From the NCBI GenBank assembly GCA_015075745.1, contig JABTTW010000002.1:1-64000 (forward strand): a stretch of 64,000 nucleotides of DNA. Direction: 5' to 3'. Under the pieces are notes generated by a model, which was not told the origin of the DNA, did no database searches, and saw nothing but the letters and a program-made list of their open reading frames with translations. The position numbers and the translations under genes are program-made. Below, piece by piece: positions 8,009-17,065 of the stretch; the first letter of the stretch is position 1; every line of letters starts with the position of its first letter. This stretch comes from Planctomycetia bacterium. GTDB taxonomy: Bacteria > Planctomycetota > Phycisphaerae > UBA1845 > UTPLA1.

Positions 8009-10564
8009 TCACTGCCGTGCGGCAACTTGGGGGGGCTTGGTGGAGGCCCGCCCACCTGAGCGAGGACGAATGCGCTTGCCGGCACTGTCCGCACCCTTCG
8101 GACGCTTGGGCCTGGGCTTGGCCGGTTCGCGCTCAAGCGCGGCCCGCAAGACCTCTCCCACGTCCTTACAGCAGACAAACTTGATCTGCTTGCGGAAGTC
8201 GGCGGGAATCTCCGTGAGGTCCTTCTTGTTTCGGAGAGGTATGATGATGGTCTTGATTCCGGCGCGGTGCGCGGCAAGGGTCTTTTCCTTGAGCCCTCCG
8301 ATCGGCAAAACCAGCCCGCGAAGCGTAATTTCGCCGGTCATGGCCACGTCGCTTCGGCAGGGGCGGCCGGTCAAAAGCGATACCAAGGCCGTGAACATGG
8401 CGATGCCCGCGGAGGGGCCATCCTTCGGGACCGCCCCAGCCGGCACGTGGACGTGTATGTCTATCTCGGTGAGGTGTTTGCTGTCGATGCCGTATTTCTC
8501 GGCGTTGGATCGCAGGACGCTGAAGGCCGCCTGCACGCTCTCCTTCATCACATCGCCGAGTTGTCCCGTGAGCTGAAAAGCCCCCTTACCGGGCATACTC
8601 GTGGCTTCGACAAAAAGGATTTCGCCGCCGACCGGCGTCCAGGCAAGGCCGGTGACGACGCCGGGGGAGCTCGTCCTCAGGGCAACTTCCGGTTCGTACT
8701 TGATGGGGCCGAGGAAGTCGGAAATGTCTTTCGCCTTGACGAGCTTCGGGTACTTTTTGGATCGGGCAATCAGCGCCGCCACTCCGCGGCACACGCCGCC
8801 GATCTCGCGGTCCAGATTGCGAACGCCTGCCTCGGCCGTGTAGGACTCGATGATCAATTCCAGGGCGTCGTCTGAGAACTTCAACTGACTCGCGGTGATG
8901 CCCGCATGCTCGAGTTGCCGCGGCACGAGATATTTCTTGGCGATGAACATTTTGTCGTGGCTCGTGTAGCCGGGAATCCGGATGACCTCCATTCGGTCCT
9001 TCAACGCCGGCGGAACAGCTTCCATGTAGTTGGCCGTGCAAATGAAGAACACCTTGGACAAGTCGAACGGCACGCCGAGATAGTGATCCTGAAATGTGTG
9101 GTTCTGTTCAGGGTCGAGCACTTCCAGCAGGGCCGAGGAAGGATCACCCCGGAAGTCGCTTCCGATCTTGTCAACCTCGTCGATCATAAACACCGGATTG
9201 TTCGCCCCGACCTTACGAATCTCCTGAATGATTCGGCCTGGCAGCGAGCCAATGTAGGTCCGGCGATGGCCGCGAATGTCCGCCTCGTCGCGTACCCCGC
9301 CGACGGACATGCGAATGAATTCTCGACCCAATGCCCGGGCAATTGATCGGCCCAGCGACGTCTTACCCACCCCCGGCGGACCGGCAAGACAGAGTATCGG
9401 CCCACGCCCGCCAGGGTTGAGCTTGCGCACCGAGAGATACTCGAGGATGCGCTTCTTGACCTTGTCCAGGCCGAAGTGATCTTGATTCAGAATCTTCTGG
9501 GCCTGGCTGAGATCGAGCTTGTCCTTGGAGGACTTGGACCACGGAAGTTCGCAGAGCCAGCGAAGATAATCCACCGAGCCGCTGTACTCCGGCGACGCCT
9601 GGTTCGTCCGCGCAAGCCGTTCCAGTTCCCGGTCGGCCTCCTTCTGCACCACCTCCGGCATCTTGGCCTCGGCGACGGCCTTGCGCAGCTCATCGAGTTC
9701 CACCTGGCGGCTGTCAGTCTCGCCAAGCTCCTTTTGGATGGCCCGCATCTGCTCCTGGAGGTAGTACTCCCGCTGAGTTTTGTCGATCTCGCTTTTGACT
9801 TGCTCCTGAATCTTCGATGAGAGTTCGAGAATCTCGATCTGATGGGCAATCGCTCGATTAATCTTTCGCAGCCGGTCGCGCACGTCAAATGTCTCGAGGA
9901 TCTCCTGCTTCTCGATCGCGTTGAGAGATAGGTTCGCCGCGAGAAAGTCCGCCAGGCTGCTCGGCTTGGTGATGCTGTTCAGTATGACCAGGGCTTCTTC
10001 GGGTACGCCCGGCGTCAGTTCGATGACCCGCCCAGCCTGGGACTTCGCCGATTCGATCAGGGCGTCCATCTCCGTGTTGGCTGGGTAAGTGTCCTCCCTC
10101 GTATGTGCCCGGGCGATGAGGTAGGGGTCGGTCTGGGTGAATTCCTCAATGCCGAATCTAAGCAGGCCGTGGACAATGATGGACTGCTGCCCCTCGGGGA
10201 CATTGATCAACTTGAGTATCGTGACGACCGTGCCGACACGGTATACATCGCCAATCCCCGGGTCTTCTTTGGTTGCGTCACGCTGGGTAACGACGCCGAG
10301 AATCTTTGACCCGGTAATCACCGCATCGATCAGTTTACGCGACTTGTCGCGCCCCACGGTCAGCGGAACGATGGTCCCCGGAAAGACGACCATGTCTCGA
10401 ATCGGCAAGACGGGAAGGAGCTCGGGAATCTCGATCGGTCGATCGGCGCCGGGCAAGTCGGCCGTGCCGTCGGCAACCGCGCCGATCGCCACGTTGATCG
10501 CATCTGACTGCGATTCAGGGTCGCTCAGCAGCCGATCCAGTTCGTCGTTATCCACGCTCATCAA
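8009..10564 (-). CDS. lon: ATP-dependent protease Lon
   Basis: Lon degrades misfolded and regulatory proteins in the cytoplasm. The 851-aa protein has the N-terminal LON domain (from about residue 45, LPVLPIRDMVVFPG) and a coiled region. It has a AAA+ module with Walker A GPPGVGKTS (395-403) and Walker B VFMIDEVDK, and a C-terminal protease domain. The catalytic serine is S718 (DGPSAG) and the lysine is K761 (GLKEKT), spaced 43 residues apart as in other Lon proteins. The last 40 residues form a basic Arg/Lys/Pro-rich tail not needed for the fold. It follows the HSP20 gene by 69 bases and is probably co-transcribed with it. Confidence 0.97.
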   Translation of the reverse strand: MMSVDNDELDRLLSDPESQSDAINVAIGAVADGTADLPGADRPIEIPELLPVLPIRDMVVFPGTIVPLTVGRDKSRKLIDAVITGSKILGVVTQRDATKEDPGIGDVYRVGTVVTILKLINVPEGQQSIIVHGLLRFGIEEFTQTDPYLIARAHTREDTYPANTEMDALIESAKSQAGRVIELTPGVPEEALVILNSITKPSSLADFLAANLSLNAIEKQEILETFDVRDRLRKINRAIAHQIEILELSSKIQEQVKSEIDKTQREYYLQEQMRAIQKELGETDSRQVELDELRKAVAEAKMPEVVQKEADRELERLARTNQASPEYSGSVDYLRWLCELPWSKSSKDKLDLSQAQKILNQDHFGLDKVKKRILEYLSVRKLNPGGRGPILCLAGPPGVGKTSLGRSIARALGREFIRMSVGGVRDEADIRGHRRTYIGSLPGRIIQEIRKVGANNPVFMIDEVDKIGSDFRGDPSSALLEVLDPEQNHTFQDHYLGVPFDLSKVFFICTANYMEAVPPALKDRMEVIRIPGYTSHDKMFIAKKYLVPRQLEHAGITASQLKFSDDALELIIESYTAEAGVRNLDREIGGVCRGVAALIARSKKYPKLVKAKDISDFLGPIKYEPEVALRTSSPGVVTGLAWTPVGGEILFVEATSMPGKGAFQLTGQLGDVMKESVQAAFSVLRSNAEKYGIDSKHLTEIDIHVHVPAGAVPKDGPSAGIAMFTALVSLLTGRPCRSDVAMTGEITLRGLVLPIGGLKEKTLAAHRAGIKTIIIPLRNKKDLTEIPADFRKQIKFVCCKDVGEVLRAALEREPAKPRPKRPKGADSAGKRIRPRSGGRASTKPPQVAARQ

Positions 10565-10633
10565 TTTGCCTCAGTCCCCTTCCCATGACGGACCGCCAGC
10601 CTGCGACATCCGCAGCCGGAAAGCAGGTGCAGT

Positions 10634-11047
10634 TCACGCCCTCTTGGGAAGCGTCACCCACAGCAGTCCTTCACGGTATTGGGCGCTAATCTCGTCCCGA
10701 TTCACCGCGGCGGGAAGCTCGACCTGGCGACAGAATACGCCCATGTCGATTTCCATCAGGTGAACGCCGCTGACCTTCTGGCCGTGAGGCGGCATGGGTG
10801 CAGTACGTTCTCCACGGATAACGAGGGCCTTGTCCTGTACGTCAACGTGGATGCCGTCGACTTTCATCCCCGCCAGATCAATACACACAAGAAACGAGTC
10901 GGCTGACTCGTAAATGTTGAGATTGGGTCGCCAAGCGTCGGTGGGGCAGTAACGAATGTACTGTCCGCTGTAAAGCTCTTCAGCGGTGATGCTCCCGCGA
11001 ATAATGAGGCGACCGAAGTGGCTGCTGTCGCTGGTACTCTGCGTCAT
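10634..11047 (-). CDS. HSP20 / alpha-crystallin small heat-shock protein
   Basis: This 137-aa holdase chaperone binds unfolding proteins in the cytoplasm. The alpha-crystallin domain covers about residues 40-137. It opens with WRPNLNIYESADSFLVCIDL and ends with the family signature GLLWVTLPK. The ATG at 11047 has a GAGG ribosome site seven bases upstream and lies 30 bases after a good promoter's predicted start; the longer TTG start at 11074 would leave almost no leader. The gene is followed by lon, a sensible stress pair. The usual C-terminal I-x-I oligomerisation motif is not evident; the protein ends at PKRA. Confidence 0.93.
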   Translation of the reverse strand: MTQSTSDSSHFGRLIIRGSITAEELYSGQYIRYCPTDAWRPNLNIYESADSFLVCIDLAGMKVDGIHVDVQDKALVIRGERTAPMPPHGQKVSGVHLMEIDMGVFCRQVELPAAVNRDEISAQYREGLLWVTLPKRA

Positions 11048-11083
11048 CGCCGGCCTCAGTGAGAAAAGATTCAACTGGGATCG

Positions 11084-11112
11084 AGTCTAAGTTGGATACG
11101 TCGATCGGTCAA
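11084..11112 (-). promoter_or_regulatory. Sigma-70-type promoter for hsp20-lon
   Basis: Read on the minus strand, TTGACC (11107-11112) and TAGACT (11084-11089) are separated by exactly 17 bases. The predicted start near 11077 gives a leader of about 30 bases to the HSP20 ATG. No CIRCE palindrome is visible. Confidence 0.65.
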
Positions 11113-11142
11113 TAATCGGAATGGTCTCGGCATGAGCCGCCG

Positions 11143-11904
11143 TCACGTGGCAGCGTTCAAACCGACTATTCTGCCCAACTCGGCTCGCAGCGCCCCCGAA
11201 TCCGCTCCGCCGACGGAGATGACACCGTCAAATTGAGCCGCGCCCAGCGCGACAAACGCGGCGCTCAAATCTTTTGACGTCGTCTCAACCGAGACGTGCT
11301 TCACGCGGTGCCCGAGCAGCGCAATCCACTCCGTCGCGGTCTCCGGCCCTTGGTCCTCGGAGGTCGTCATTGAGACGCCGACAAATGGCGAATTCACCCA
11401 ATCGACAAAGTTCCTCGCTTCGCCCGCCGATGTGAACGCCGGCGATCGGCAGAAGTCGCAGGCGACGGTAACGCCGCGATGAAGCGCGCAAAACCTGATC
11501 TGTGAGAACGCATCCAGTAACTTTGCATAGGCCTCATCTCGTGGAAGCCGGGAGGCATCCTTGCGACGAAACAACTCAGGCGGAACGACAACAACCGAGG
11601 CGCCACACACAACCGCGGCATCAATCGCCCCACGAATCATCGCCGCTGCCGACCTGCGTGATTCTTCGGATGGATCACCAAACGAGACAACACCGTCGCA
11701 GTCGATACGTAGGGCGCCGATCCGAATAACTGCCCGGTCGGCCGCTTCGCGTAGAGCGTGCAGCTCATGATCAGGGGAGCGCTCTTCCTGCGAACCCTTG
11801 CCTGCGAAAGGGAATTCTACCGCCTGGAATTGCGCCGCCGCGGCCCTTTCAAACAACGCTGCTGCTGGCTCACCGTCGGATGCGCGAAGGCAAATTGTTA
11901 ACAT
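11143..11904 (-). CDS. Sugar phosphate isomerase/epimerase-like TIM barrel protein
   Basis: This 253-aa protein resembles the xylose isomerase-like/AP endonuclease family 2 TIM-barrel group. It shows alternating beta/alpha segments (LTICLRA, FQAVEFPF, IGALRIDCDGVVSF, ASVVVVPPELF, VTVACDF, FVGVSMTT, VKHVSVE). Metal-binding residues typical of the family are only partly recognisable, so an enzyme substrate cannot be assigned. The ATG at 11904 has a GAAGGTGA ribosome site. It lies between the M48 protease and HSP20 genes on the same strand but with its own gaps. Confidence 0.7.
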   Translation of the reverse strand: MLTICLRASDGEPAAALFERAAAAQFQAVEFPFAGKGSQEERSPDHELHALREAADRAVIRIGALRIDCDGVVSFGDPSEESRRSAAAMIRGAIDAAVVCGASVVVVPPELFRRKDASRLPRDEAYAKLLDAFSQIRFCALHRGVTVACDFCRSPAFTSAGEARNFVDWVNSPFVGVSMTTSEDQGPETATEWIALLGHRVKHVSVETTSKDLSAAFVALGAAQFDGVISVGGADSGALRAELGRIVGLNAAT

Positions 11905-11978
11905 CGATTACTTCACCTTCGCAGACAAGTTCCCGGGTTGCCTCGGCTCGCGTCGCGCGACAGACTCGGCCGACACCC

Positions 11979-13493
11979 TCATTTCCATCCAAGTGCCCGG
12001 GCGACGCCGTCATAATAGAACGCCGCCGCCCCGATTGTCCCGGCCAATGTAAGAACGGCCAGGCCGATCTTGATCCGCCGCAGGCTGCGATCAAAACGCG
12101 CACACTCCGACGGGCTGGCCGCAAGTTTCTCCAGAAGCCTGCAGCGTGATTCAATGCTTCCGTGTCGCCAGCTCGGCGCGCTGCGCGGAATGCCGTTCAG
12201 CGCGGCGATCTTCAAGAGCGTCTTTCCAAATAGGTGCGCGGCGGAAATGCAAATCCCGCTGGTCTTCGCATCGCCATGCACGGGACACCATGCACGGCAA
12301 CTCGTCACGTCAGGCGTGACGCAGCGAACCCCGAACAAGTCCGCCTGACGCTCGAATCGCCGGGACAGCCAGCCAAAACCGAATAGCCAGGTAATCATGA
12401 GCACCACAAGTCCCGCCATCTGAAGAGCGCCCGAATCCCTGACAATGTTCGTGACCTGAAGGAGTATCACGAATCCGCCGGAGACATACATCGAGAGTGC
12501 GGCAAACGCTCCGAAAAAGGGCAGATGCAAATGCTTGACGTGGCCTGCCTCATGACCGAAGACCGCCTCGATCTCCTCGTCCTTCATCGACTCCACCAGT
12601 GCGTCGGAGACCAGCACGTAGCGAAGCTGCGGGATAAACCCCATCACCGCGGCATTGACCGTCAATCCATGCGTCCGCCAAAGGAGTATCTCGCGATAGC
12701 GAAGTCCGATCCGCTCGCAGATTTGCTCAAAACGATCCCGAAGCGGCCCCGCTGCCAGCGGCTCCGTGGACCACAGGTACCGAAGCATCACCGGCGCAGC
12801 TACGAGAACCACAATCGACGCCGCGCCGAGAATCGCATCCGAAAGCCACGGCAATCCCGTCGACTTAAACAGGCTCATGCGATATTGCTCGGTGTAATGC
12901 TTGGCGAACACGATGAATATCATCGGCGCCGCGATGACCAGTATCTGATGTCGATATTTGTCGAACAAATACGACCCAAGAGATTCGTCCGGCGTTCCTT
13001 TCCGCTCTCGATCCATGGTCTGCTCGCTCGACCCAGGCGACAGTGACGCGTACTTCAACCGCAGCTCCGCCGAGTACCAAATAGTCCACACCAGCGTCAA
13101 CGATGAGAAGAACGGCATGAGCAGAAGCAAGTCCCCGACGAGCGGAAACCGGTCGAGGTTCCAGGTATCTCGGATGAGTCTGGCCCAGGGCGTGCATACC
13201 ATGGTTACAACGAGGGCGACGGAGATCATCCCCATCAGCCAGGTCTGCGCCCGAGAGAATCGCCGAACGGCCTCGTCATGGTCGGCCGAAGGTCCACTTA
13301 ACCGATTCATCACTTCGCGGCGAAGCAGTAGGGCGGCTCCGGCGACCAATAACACCTGACCCAGCGCAACAGCCAGAACGGCCAAAGTCACGGGCCAATC
13401 CGCGGGATTGCGGCCCGAAAACAGGTCCAGCCCCGGCGTCGGGAGGTCGTTGCTGAGCACCAGGGCAAACGCCATAATGACGACAAAGTACAT
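11979..13493 (-). CDS. M48 family membrane metalloprotease
   Basis: This 504-aa integral membrane zinc protease belongs to the Ste24/HtpX clan. Several hydrophobic segments (about residues 1-15, 33-58, 90-110, 120-145, 185-205, 220-240) precede the catalytic motif HEAGH (314-318). A further pair of membrane segments and the third ligand motif FERQAD follow. Family members degrade membrane proteins or process lipoproteins. Unusual here is a Cys-rich stretch just after the third ligand (four Cys and a His within about 30 residues, CVTPDVTSCRAWC then GIC) that may bind a second metal. A C-terminal membrane segment ends the protein. Confidence 0.9.
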   Translation of the reverse strand: MYFVVIMAFALVLSNDLPTPGLDLFSGRNPADWPVTLAVLAVALGQVLLVAGAALLLRREVMNRLSGPSADHDEAVRRFSRAQTWLMGMISVALVVTMVCTPWARLIRDTWNLDRFPLVGDLLLLMPFFSSLTLVWTIWYSAELRLKYASLSPGSSEQTMDRERKGTPDESLGSYLFDKYRHQILVIAAPMIFIVFAKHYTEQYRMSLFKSTGLPWLSDAILGAASIVVLVAAPVMLRYLWSTEPLAAGPLRDRFEQICERIGLRYREILLWRTHGLTVNAAVMGFIPQLRYVLVSDALVESMKDEEIEAVFGHEAGHVKHLHLPFFGAFAALSMYVSGGFVILLQVTNIVRDSGALQMAGLVVLMITWLFGFGWLSRRFERQADLFGVRCVTPDVTSCRAWCPVHGDAKTSGICISAAHLFGKTLLKIAALNGIPRSAPSWRHGSIESRCRLLEKLAASPSECARFDRSLRRIKIGLAVLTLAGTIGAAAFYYDGVARALGWK

Positions 13494-13677
13494 TGAAACC
13501 TGATCTTATATAGCGGGGTATGATACATCGTGGGGACAGGCACGCGCCTGAGCCGGCCTCGGCCATTGAAAGTCGAAAACGACGACGGCCAATGGCGAAT
13601 CATAGCCCCGGACGGAACCATGGTATGATGTCGCCTCGCGCGAAAAACTCCAGCGCATTGACCTAAGGAGACTTTGC

Positions 13678-14526
13678 ATGTTTCATCGAATCACCCTTCT
13701 TGTCCTTCTGCCGTTGACCTTCTCGACGCTCTTACACGCACAGTCAACGGGTGTCGAGCAGCAGGAGCAGGACGCGCAGAAGGCTGAGGAACTCAATCAG
13801 AAGAGACTCATGCGGTCAAGAAACGACCCCATGGCGCTACTCGACCTGTTCACCGAGGAGCTTAACCTCGACGAGCCCCAGCGGCAGGAGACGAATCGAC
13901 TGCTGGGCGAGAATAGACGGAAATTGCTGGAGGTTCGCGCCTCGTTCAAGCCGCCGGCCGAGGGCATGGACCAAACCCGTGCTCTTGTCGAGAGGCTTCG
14001 ACTGGCCAAGCAGGCCGGCGATGCCGAGGCGGTTCGGGTGGCGACCGATCAACTACGCGAGATTCAAAAGCAGCGAGAGTCCGAACTCGCGCCCATGCGA
14101 GAAAAGATGGCCGACATCCAGCAGGAGCTGCACGATCAGATTGCTGCATTACTGCGTGACGATCAGAAGCAGAAGTTCGAGAAGTTGTGGATGGAGCGCA
14201 TGGGCCAGAATGCCGCCTTCCGCGGTCGGGTCCGTTCGCCCCAGGCCCTCAAGGCCATGGTCGATCGACTACCGGGGTTGACCGAAGACCAGAAGACCCA
14301 AATCGACCAGCAATTCCGAAATTATCATGAGTCCGTCAAGGACCAGCCGAGTTCCAGCCAGGCAAGAGAGCAGTCCACCAAATTGCTCTACGACTCAGTG
14401 ATGGAGCTGCTGACGACGGAACAGCGTGAAACGATCACCCAACAGATGGCCGGCCGAAATCCCAATTCGCCCGACGGCGACGAATCGCAGCCGTCCACCG
14501 AGACCGGCGAAAAGAAGCCAGACTAG
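13678..14526 (+). CDS. Periplasmic helical protein with LTxxQ-like motifs
   Basis: This 282-aa exported protein has a signal peptide ending near LHAQS. The mature part is almost all charged helix, with motifs LTEDQKTQID and LTTEQRETI and a related LNLDEPQRQE segment, resembling the LTxxQ motif of Spy/CpxP-type periplasmic proteins. That suggests a chaperone or stress-sensing role, but similarity is by motif only. The C-terminus is a disordered acidic/Ser/Pro tail. A strong AAGGAG ribosome site supports the ATG. It is divergent from the M48 protease, another envelope-quality protein. Confidence 0.7.
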   Translation: MFHRITLLVLLPLTFSTLLHAQSTGVEQQEQDAQKAEELNQKRLMRSRNDPMALLDLFTEELNLDEPQRQETNRLLGENRRKLLEVRASFKPPAEGMDQTRALVERLRLAKQAGDAEAVRVATDQLREIQKQRESELAPMREKMADIQQELHDQIAALLRDDQKQKFEKLWMERMGQNAAFRGRVRSPQALKAMVDRLPGLTEDQKTQIDQQFRNYHESVKDQPSSSQAREQSTKLLYDSVMELLTTEQRETITQQMAGRNPNSPDGDESQPSTETGEKKPD

Positions 14527-14541
14527 CAGTTGCGACTCGGC

Positions 14542-14976
14542 CTAAGCCCCCGAGCGAAACGCCTCAATGGCTTCGATGACGCCGGGGCGATTCTGCACCT
14601 GAAATGTCTGCCCATCGATTTGCCATTTGCCCGTCGGTGGTTCTGCGCGAGTTGATAGGTAGGCGTATTCCGTCGAGCCCAACCCTCCGCCGGGGACATA
14701 GGTTCCAACTGAGTTGACGTCAGCCCAGCGAAGTTCGCGCCGAGTAAGCAATGTACGCCATCGCACGCCTTCTTCGTGAAGTTCGATTCGGCGGACATAG
14801 CCTCGTAGGAATGCGATGAGCGTGATCAGAAGAACGCCGCCCGCCGTGATGCGAATCCAGTTCGGCGTGTCGGTGACGAGAAGAAACACCTCCAGCAGAC
14901 AAATCGGTGACATCACTAGCCAATAGACGCCGACCGGCGTCCGGAGGTAGGGCCAGCTTCGACGGTGCGTGTTCAC
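14542..14976 (-). CDS. Membrane protein with PH-like soluble domain
   Basis: This 144-aa protein has two membrane segments near the N-terminus (YWLVMSPICLLEVFLL and ITAGGVLLITLIAFL). They are followed by a soluble part with the pattern IELHEEGVRWRTLLTRREL-RWADV, seen in bacterial PH-domain membrane proteins. The start is GTG with an AGGAGG site overlapping the stop codon of the upstream monooxygenase gene, so the two are probably translationally coupled. Function unknown. Confidence 0.7.
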   Translation of the reverse strand: MNTHRRSWPYLRTPVGVYWLVMSPICLLEVFLLVTDTPNWIRITAGGVLLITLIAFLRGYVRRIELHEEGVRWRTLLTRRELRWADVNSVGTYVPGGGLGSTEYAYLSTRAEPPTGKWQIDGQTFQVQNRPGVIEAIEAFRSGA

Positions 14977-14983
14977 GCTCCTC

Positions 14984-15268
14984 CTAATGTTCGTAATAGG
15001 TATGCGAGGGCCGGCCCATCAGGATTTGCTCCTTGCCCCAGTTGGCCACGGCACGAAAGGCGTCCGAGGCGATAAAGGCGTCAAAGGCCTCGCGGTCGTT
15101 CCATTCCGAGAGGATCACGTAAAGCTGCGGATCGTCAATGTCGCGACACATCCTCGAATGCGTGTGCCCGGGCAGGTCCTTCATAACCGTGATGACTTTG
15201 CGGAAGGCGGTCTCAAAAGTCGCCTCCTTGCCCGGAATCACCTTGTAGTTCATACCGATTGTGACCAT
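14984..15268 (-). CDS. Antibiotic biosynthesis monooxygenase (ABM) domain protein
   Basis: This 94-aa single-domain protein has the ferredoxin-like dimeric alpha/beta-barrel fold of the ABM family: an opening MNYKVIPGKEATFETAFRKV, a central YVILSEWNDREAFDAF and the terminal helix. Members act as small cofactor-free oxygenases or quinol-handling proteins. The ATG at 15268 is preceded by GAGGAG and gives a standard-length domain; the longer open frame upstream is not conserved in character. It is coupled to the downstream membrane protein. Confidence 0.85.
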   Translation of the reverse strand: MVTIGMNYKVIPGKEATFETAFRKVITVMKDLPGHTHSRMCRDIDDPQLYVILSEWNDREAFDAFIASDAFRAVANWGKEQILMGRPSHTYYEH

Positions 15269-15426
15269 GGCTCTCCTCACTGCTTCCCGCGAATATGGAA
15301 CGCGATCCTTCATGGTAGGGCCGGCCGACCGATCCGCAAGGCATGAGGCGTCCGTCGCCCGCCCGCCCTTGACGCCGGTCATTCGCCTTGCAGAATGCGA
15401 CTTGCTTTCGAATGCGGCGCTCCTTC

Positions 15427-16596
15427 ATGATTCCCCCTGACCCCATGGCGACTCATCTCATCTCCTTCGCGGCCGTTAAGTGGGACTTCCCGCTCATGGG
15501 CCGCACGCGAATGCTGACCGAGGCCTGGAGCAGATCCGGACAGCCCACCACATTCGTTGAACCGCCGCATTCCTATCGTAGCTATCTTGCAAAGCTGCTT
15601 CGAATGCCCGGCACGCGGCCCCCGCCGTTTGTGATACGGCCGGGCCCTGCGAGATACCCCGTCCGCTGGTGGACGAGGATGTCGCCGACGCGATTGCGGA
15701 AGATGATGCGCGATGGTGGAGTCAGTCTGCGCCGTCAGCTTGATCGGCGATTGAGCGTGGCGGACGCTGCCGCGATTCTGATATCACCCGTCTGGACACC
15801 GATGATCGAGGCAGTCGGGTTCGGCAAAGTGATCTACGATTGCATTGACAGCCTGTCAGTGCACGCGCCCGATCCTGCGATGCGGCGGATTCTCGTGGAC
15901 TGGGAACGAGACCTGGTCAATCGGTGCGATGCCGCTGTCGTGACCGCCGAGGTTCTCGCCGACGGCCTGCGAGCCATACGTCCCGACCTGCCGATCGAGT
16001 TGATCCGTAACGGCGTCGATGCCCAGGCGTTTATTGAACGCGCTGCCGAATTGCCCCGCCCGCAGGATGTACCGCGGGCCCAATCGCCGACGGTCGGTTT
16101 TGTCGGGGCCCTTTACGAATGGATCGACTGGGAGCTGATCGGCCGCGCGGCGGATGCCCTGCCCAATCTGCAATTCGTCTTCGTCGGGCCTCACAATAAT
16201 GCGTCGGCGGTGTCCGACCTCTCGAAACGCCCGAATGTCCGCGTCCTCGGACCTCGTCCATATGAAGTCATCCCAGCATACGTCGCCGCCTTTGATGTTT
16301 GTTGGGTGCCCTTCAAAGTGGGGGAGATCACCGCCGCCGCCAATCCAGTAAAGATTTATGAGTACCTCGCGCTATCCAAGCCCGTCGTGACCACCACCGT
16401 CGCAGATCATGATTCATTCGCTGGACTGGTCCGCGTCGGCCGCGATCATGACCAGGTCATCCAACAGTTGCGCGATGCGATTGCCTCAGGCCAGCCTGAT
16501 TCTGACGCATGCAAGGAATTTGTCCGCCAGAATTCATGGGATGTCCGTGCGGGACGATTCCAGCAATTTGTCAAGGAACTCCGGCATGCCCGCTAG
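15427..16596 (+). CDS. Glycosyltransferase, GT4-like (GT-B fold)
   Basis: This protein of about 389 aa transfers a sugar from a nucleotide donor, probably in exopolysaccharide or lipopolysaccharide synthesis. The N-terminal half begins with a typical acceptor-domain strand (HLISFAAVKWDFP) and includes YDCIDSLSVH. The C-terminal half has the donor-binding hallmarks VGFVGALYEW, FVFVGP and the motif NPVKIYEYLALSKPVV, with the conserved glutamate of retaining GT-B enzymes. The start is uncertain: ATG at 15427 or 15445 and TTG at 15388 are possible and none has a strong ribosome site. No other polysaccharide genes adjoin it. Confidence 0.88.
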   Translation: MIPPDPMATHLISFAAVKWDFPLMGRTRMLTEAWSRSGQPTTFVEPPHSYRSYLAKLLRMPGTRPPPFVIRPGPARYPVRWWTRMSPTRLRKMMRDGGVSLRRQLDRRLSVADAAAILISPVWTPMIEAVGFGKVIYDCIDSLSVHAPDPAMRRILVDWERDLVNRCDAAVVTAEVLADGLRAIRPDLPIELIRNGVDAQAFIERAAELPRPQDVPRAQSPTVGFVGALYEWIDWELIGRAADALPNLQFVFVGPHNNASAVSDLSKRPNVRVLGPRPYEVIPAYVAAFDVCWVPFKVGEITAAANPVKIYEYLALSKPVVTTTVADHDSFAGLVRVGRDHDQVIQQLRDAIASGQPDSDACKEFVRQNSWDVRAGRFQQFVKELRHAR

Positions 16597-16668
16597 GCGC
16601 CGGCGGAGTTGCCGCCCGGGCAATCTTCCGCGAAGATTGGGGGCGCGCCGAGAATTCGGCAGACATTG

Positions 16669-16757
16669 GGAGAGGTGTCCGAGTGGCTGAAGGTGCATGC
16701 TTGGAAAGCATGTGTACGTGTAAAAGCGTACCGGGGGTTCGAATCCCCCCCTCTCCG
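16669..16757 (+). tRNA. tRNA-Ser (anticodon GGA)
   Basis: The 89-base gene folds as a class II tRNA. The acceptor stem GGAGAGG (16669-16675) pairs with CCTCTCC (16750-16756), followed by discriminator G. The anticodon loop TTGGAAA puts GGA at 16703-16705. A long variable arm follows, then the T-loop GTTCGAATC. CCA is not encoded. It reads UCC and UCU codons. Confidence 0.97.
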
Positions 16758-16780
16758 ATACATCAAGTTGGTCCGACTGA

Positions 16781-16807
16781 GTAAGCCCAGCGTTCTGCTG
16801 GGCTTAC
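16781..16807 (+). terminator. Terminator hairpin after tRNA-Ser
   Basis: An 11-bp perfect stem, GTAAGCCCAGC with GCTGGGCTTAC, encloses a GTTCT loop. It is followed by a T-containing stretch (ATTCATT) and begins 24 bases after the tRNA. Confidence 0.8.
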
Positions 16808-17065
16808 ATTCATTCCGCATGCTGTTTCTTGAACCTCCTGGTGCAAAGATGATGCACACCTCGTGCTGCGCTACTTGGCCGAAGACGTGGGCACGCGTTT
16901 GGATGAAGTCCTCGATGCGATTATGAGAATCTGTCACATCGACGGAGGAAGCAGTCAGGTTCTGAGTAACATCAGGATCTGAGTAGCATGCGCATGATGG
17001 TTGTCATCGCGTTTCCGGCTGGTGAGATTGCTGTCATGACCGGCTGACATTCGTCCTGCCGCGCC
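16808..17065. other. Intergenic stretch after tRNA-Ser
   Basis: I see no supported gene here. A short plus-strand frame around 16858-16982 has coding-like character (VLRYLAEDVG and HIDGG) but no start signal, and it could be a decayed gene fragment. No direct repeat of the tRNA 3' end is visible, so there is no evidence for an integrated element. Confidence 0.4.

Noticed and set aside
16669..17065. tRNA-Ser as an integration site
   Set aside because: No direct repeat of the tRNA 3' end, integrase or foreign-looking block is seen. The following genes match the rest of the chromosome.
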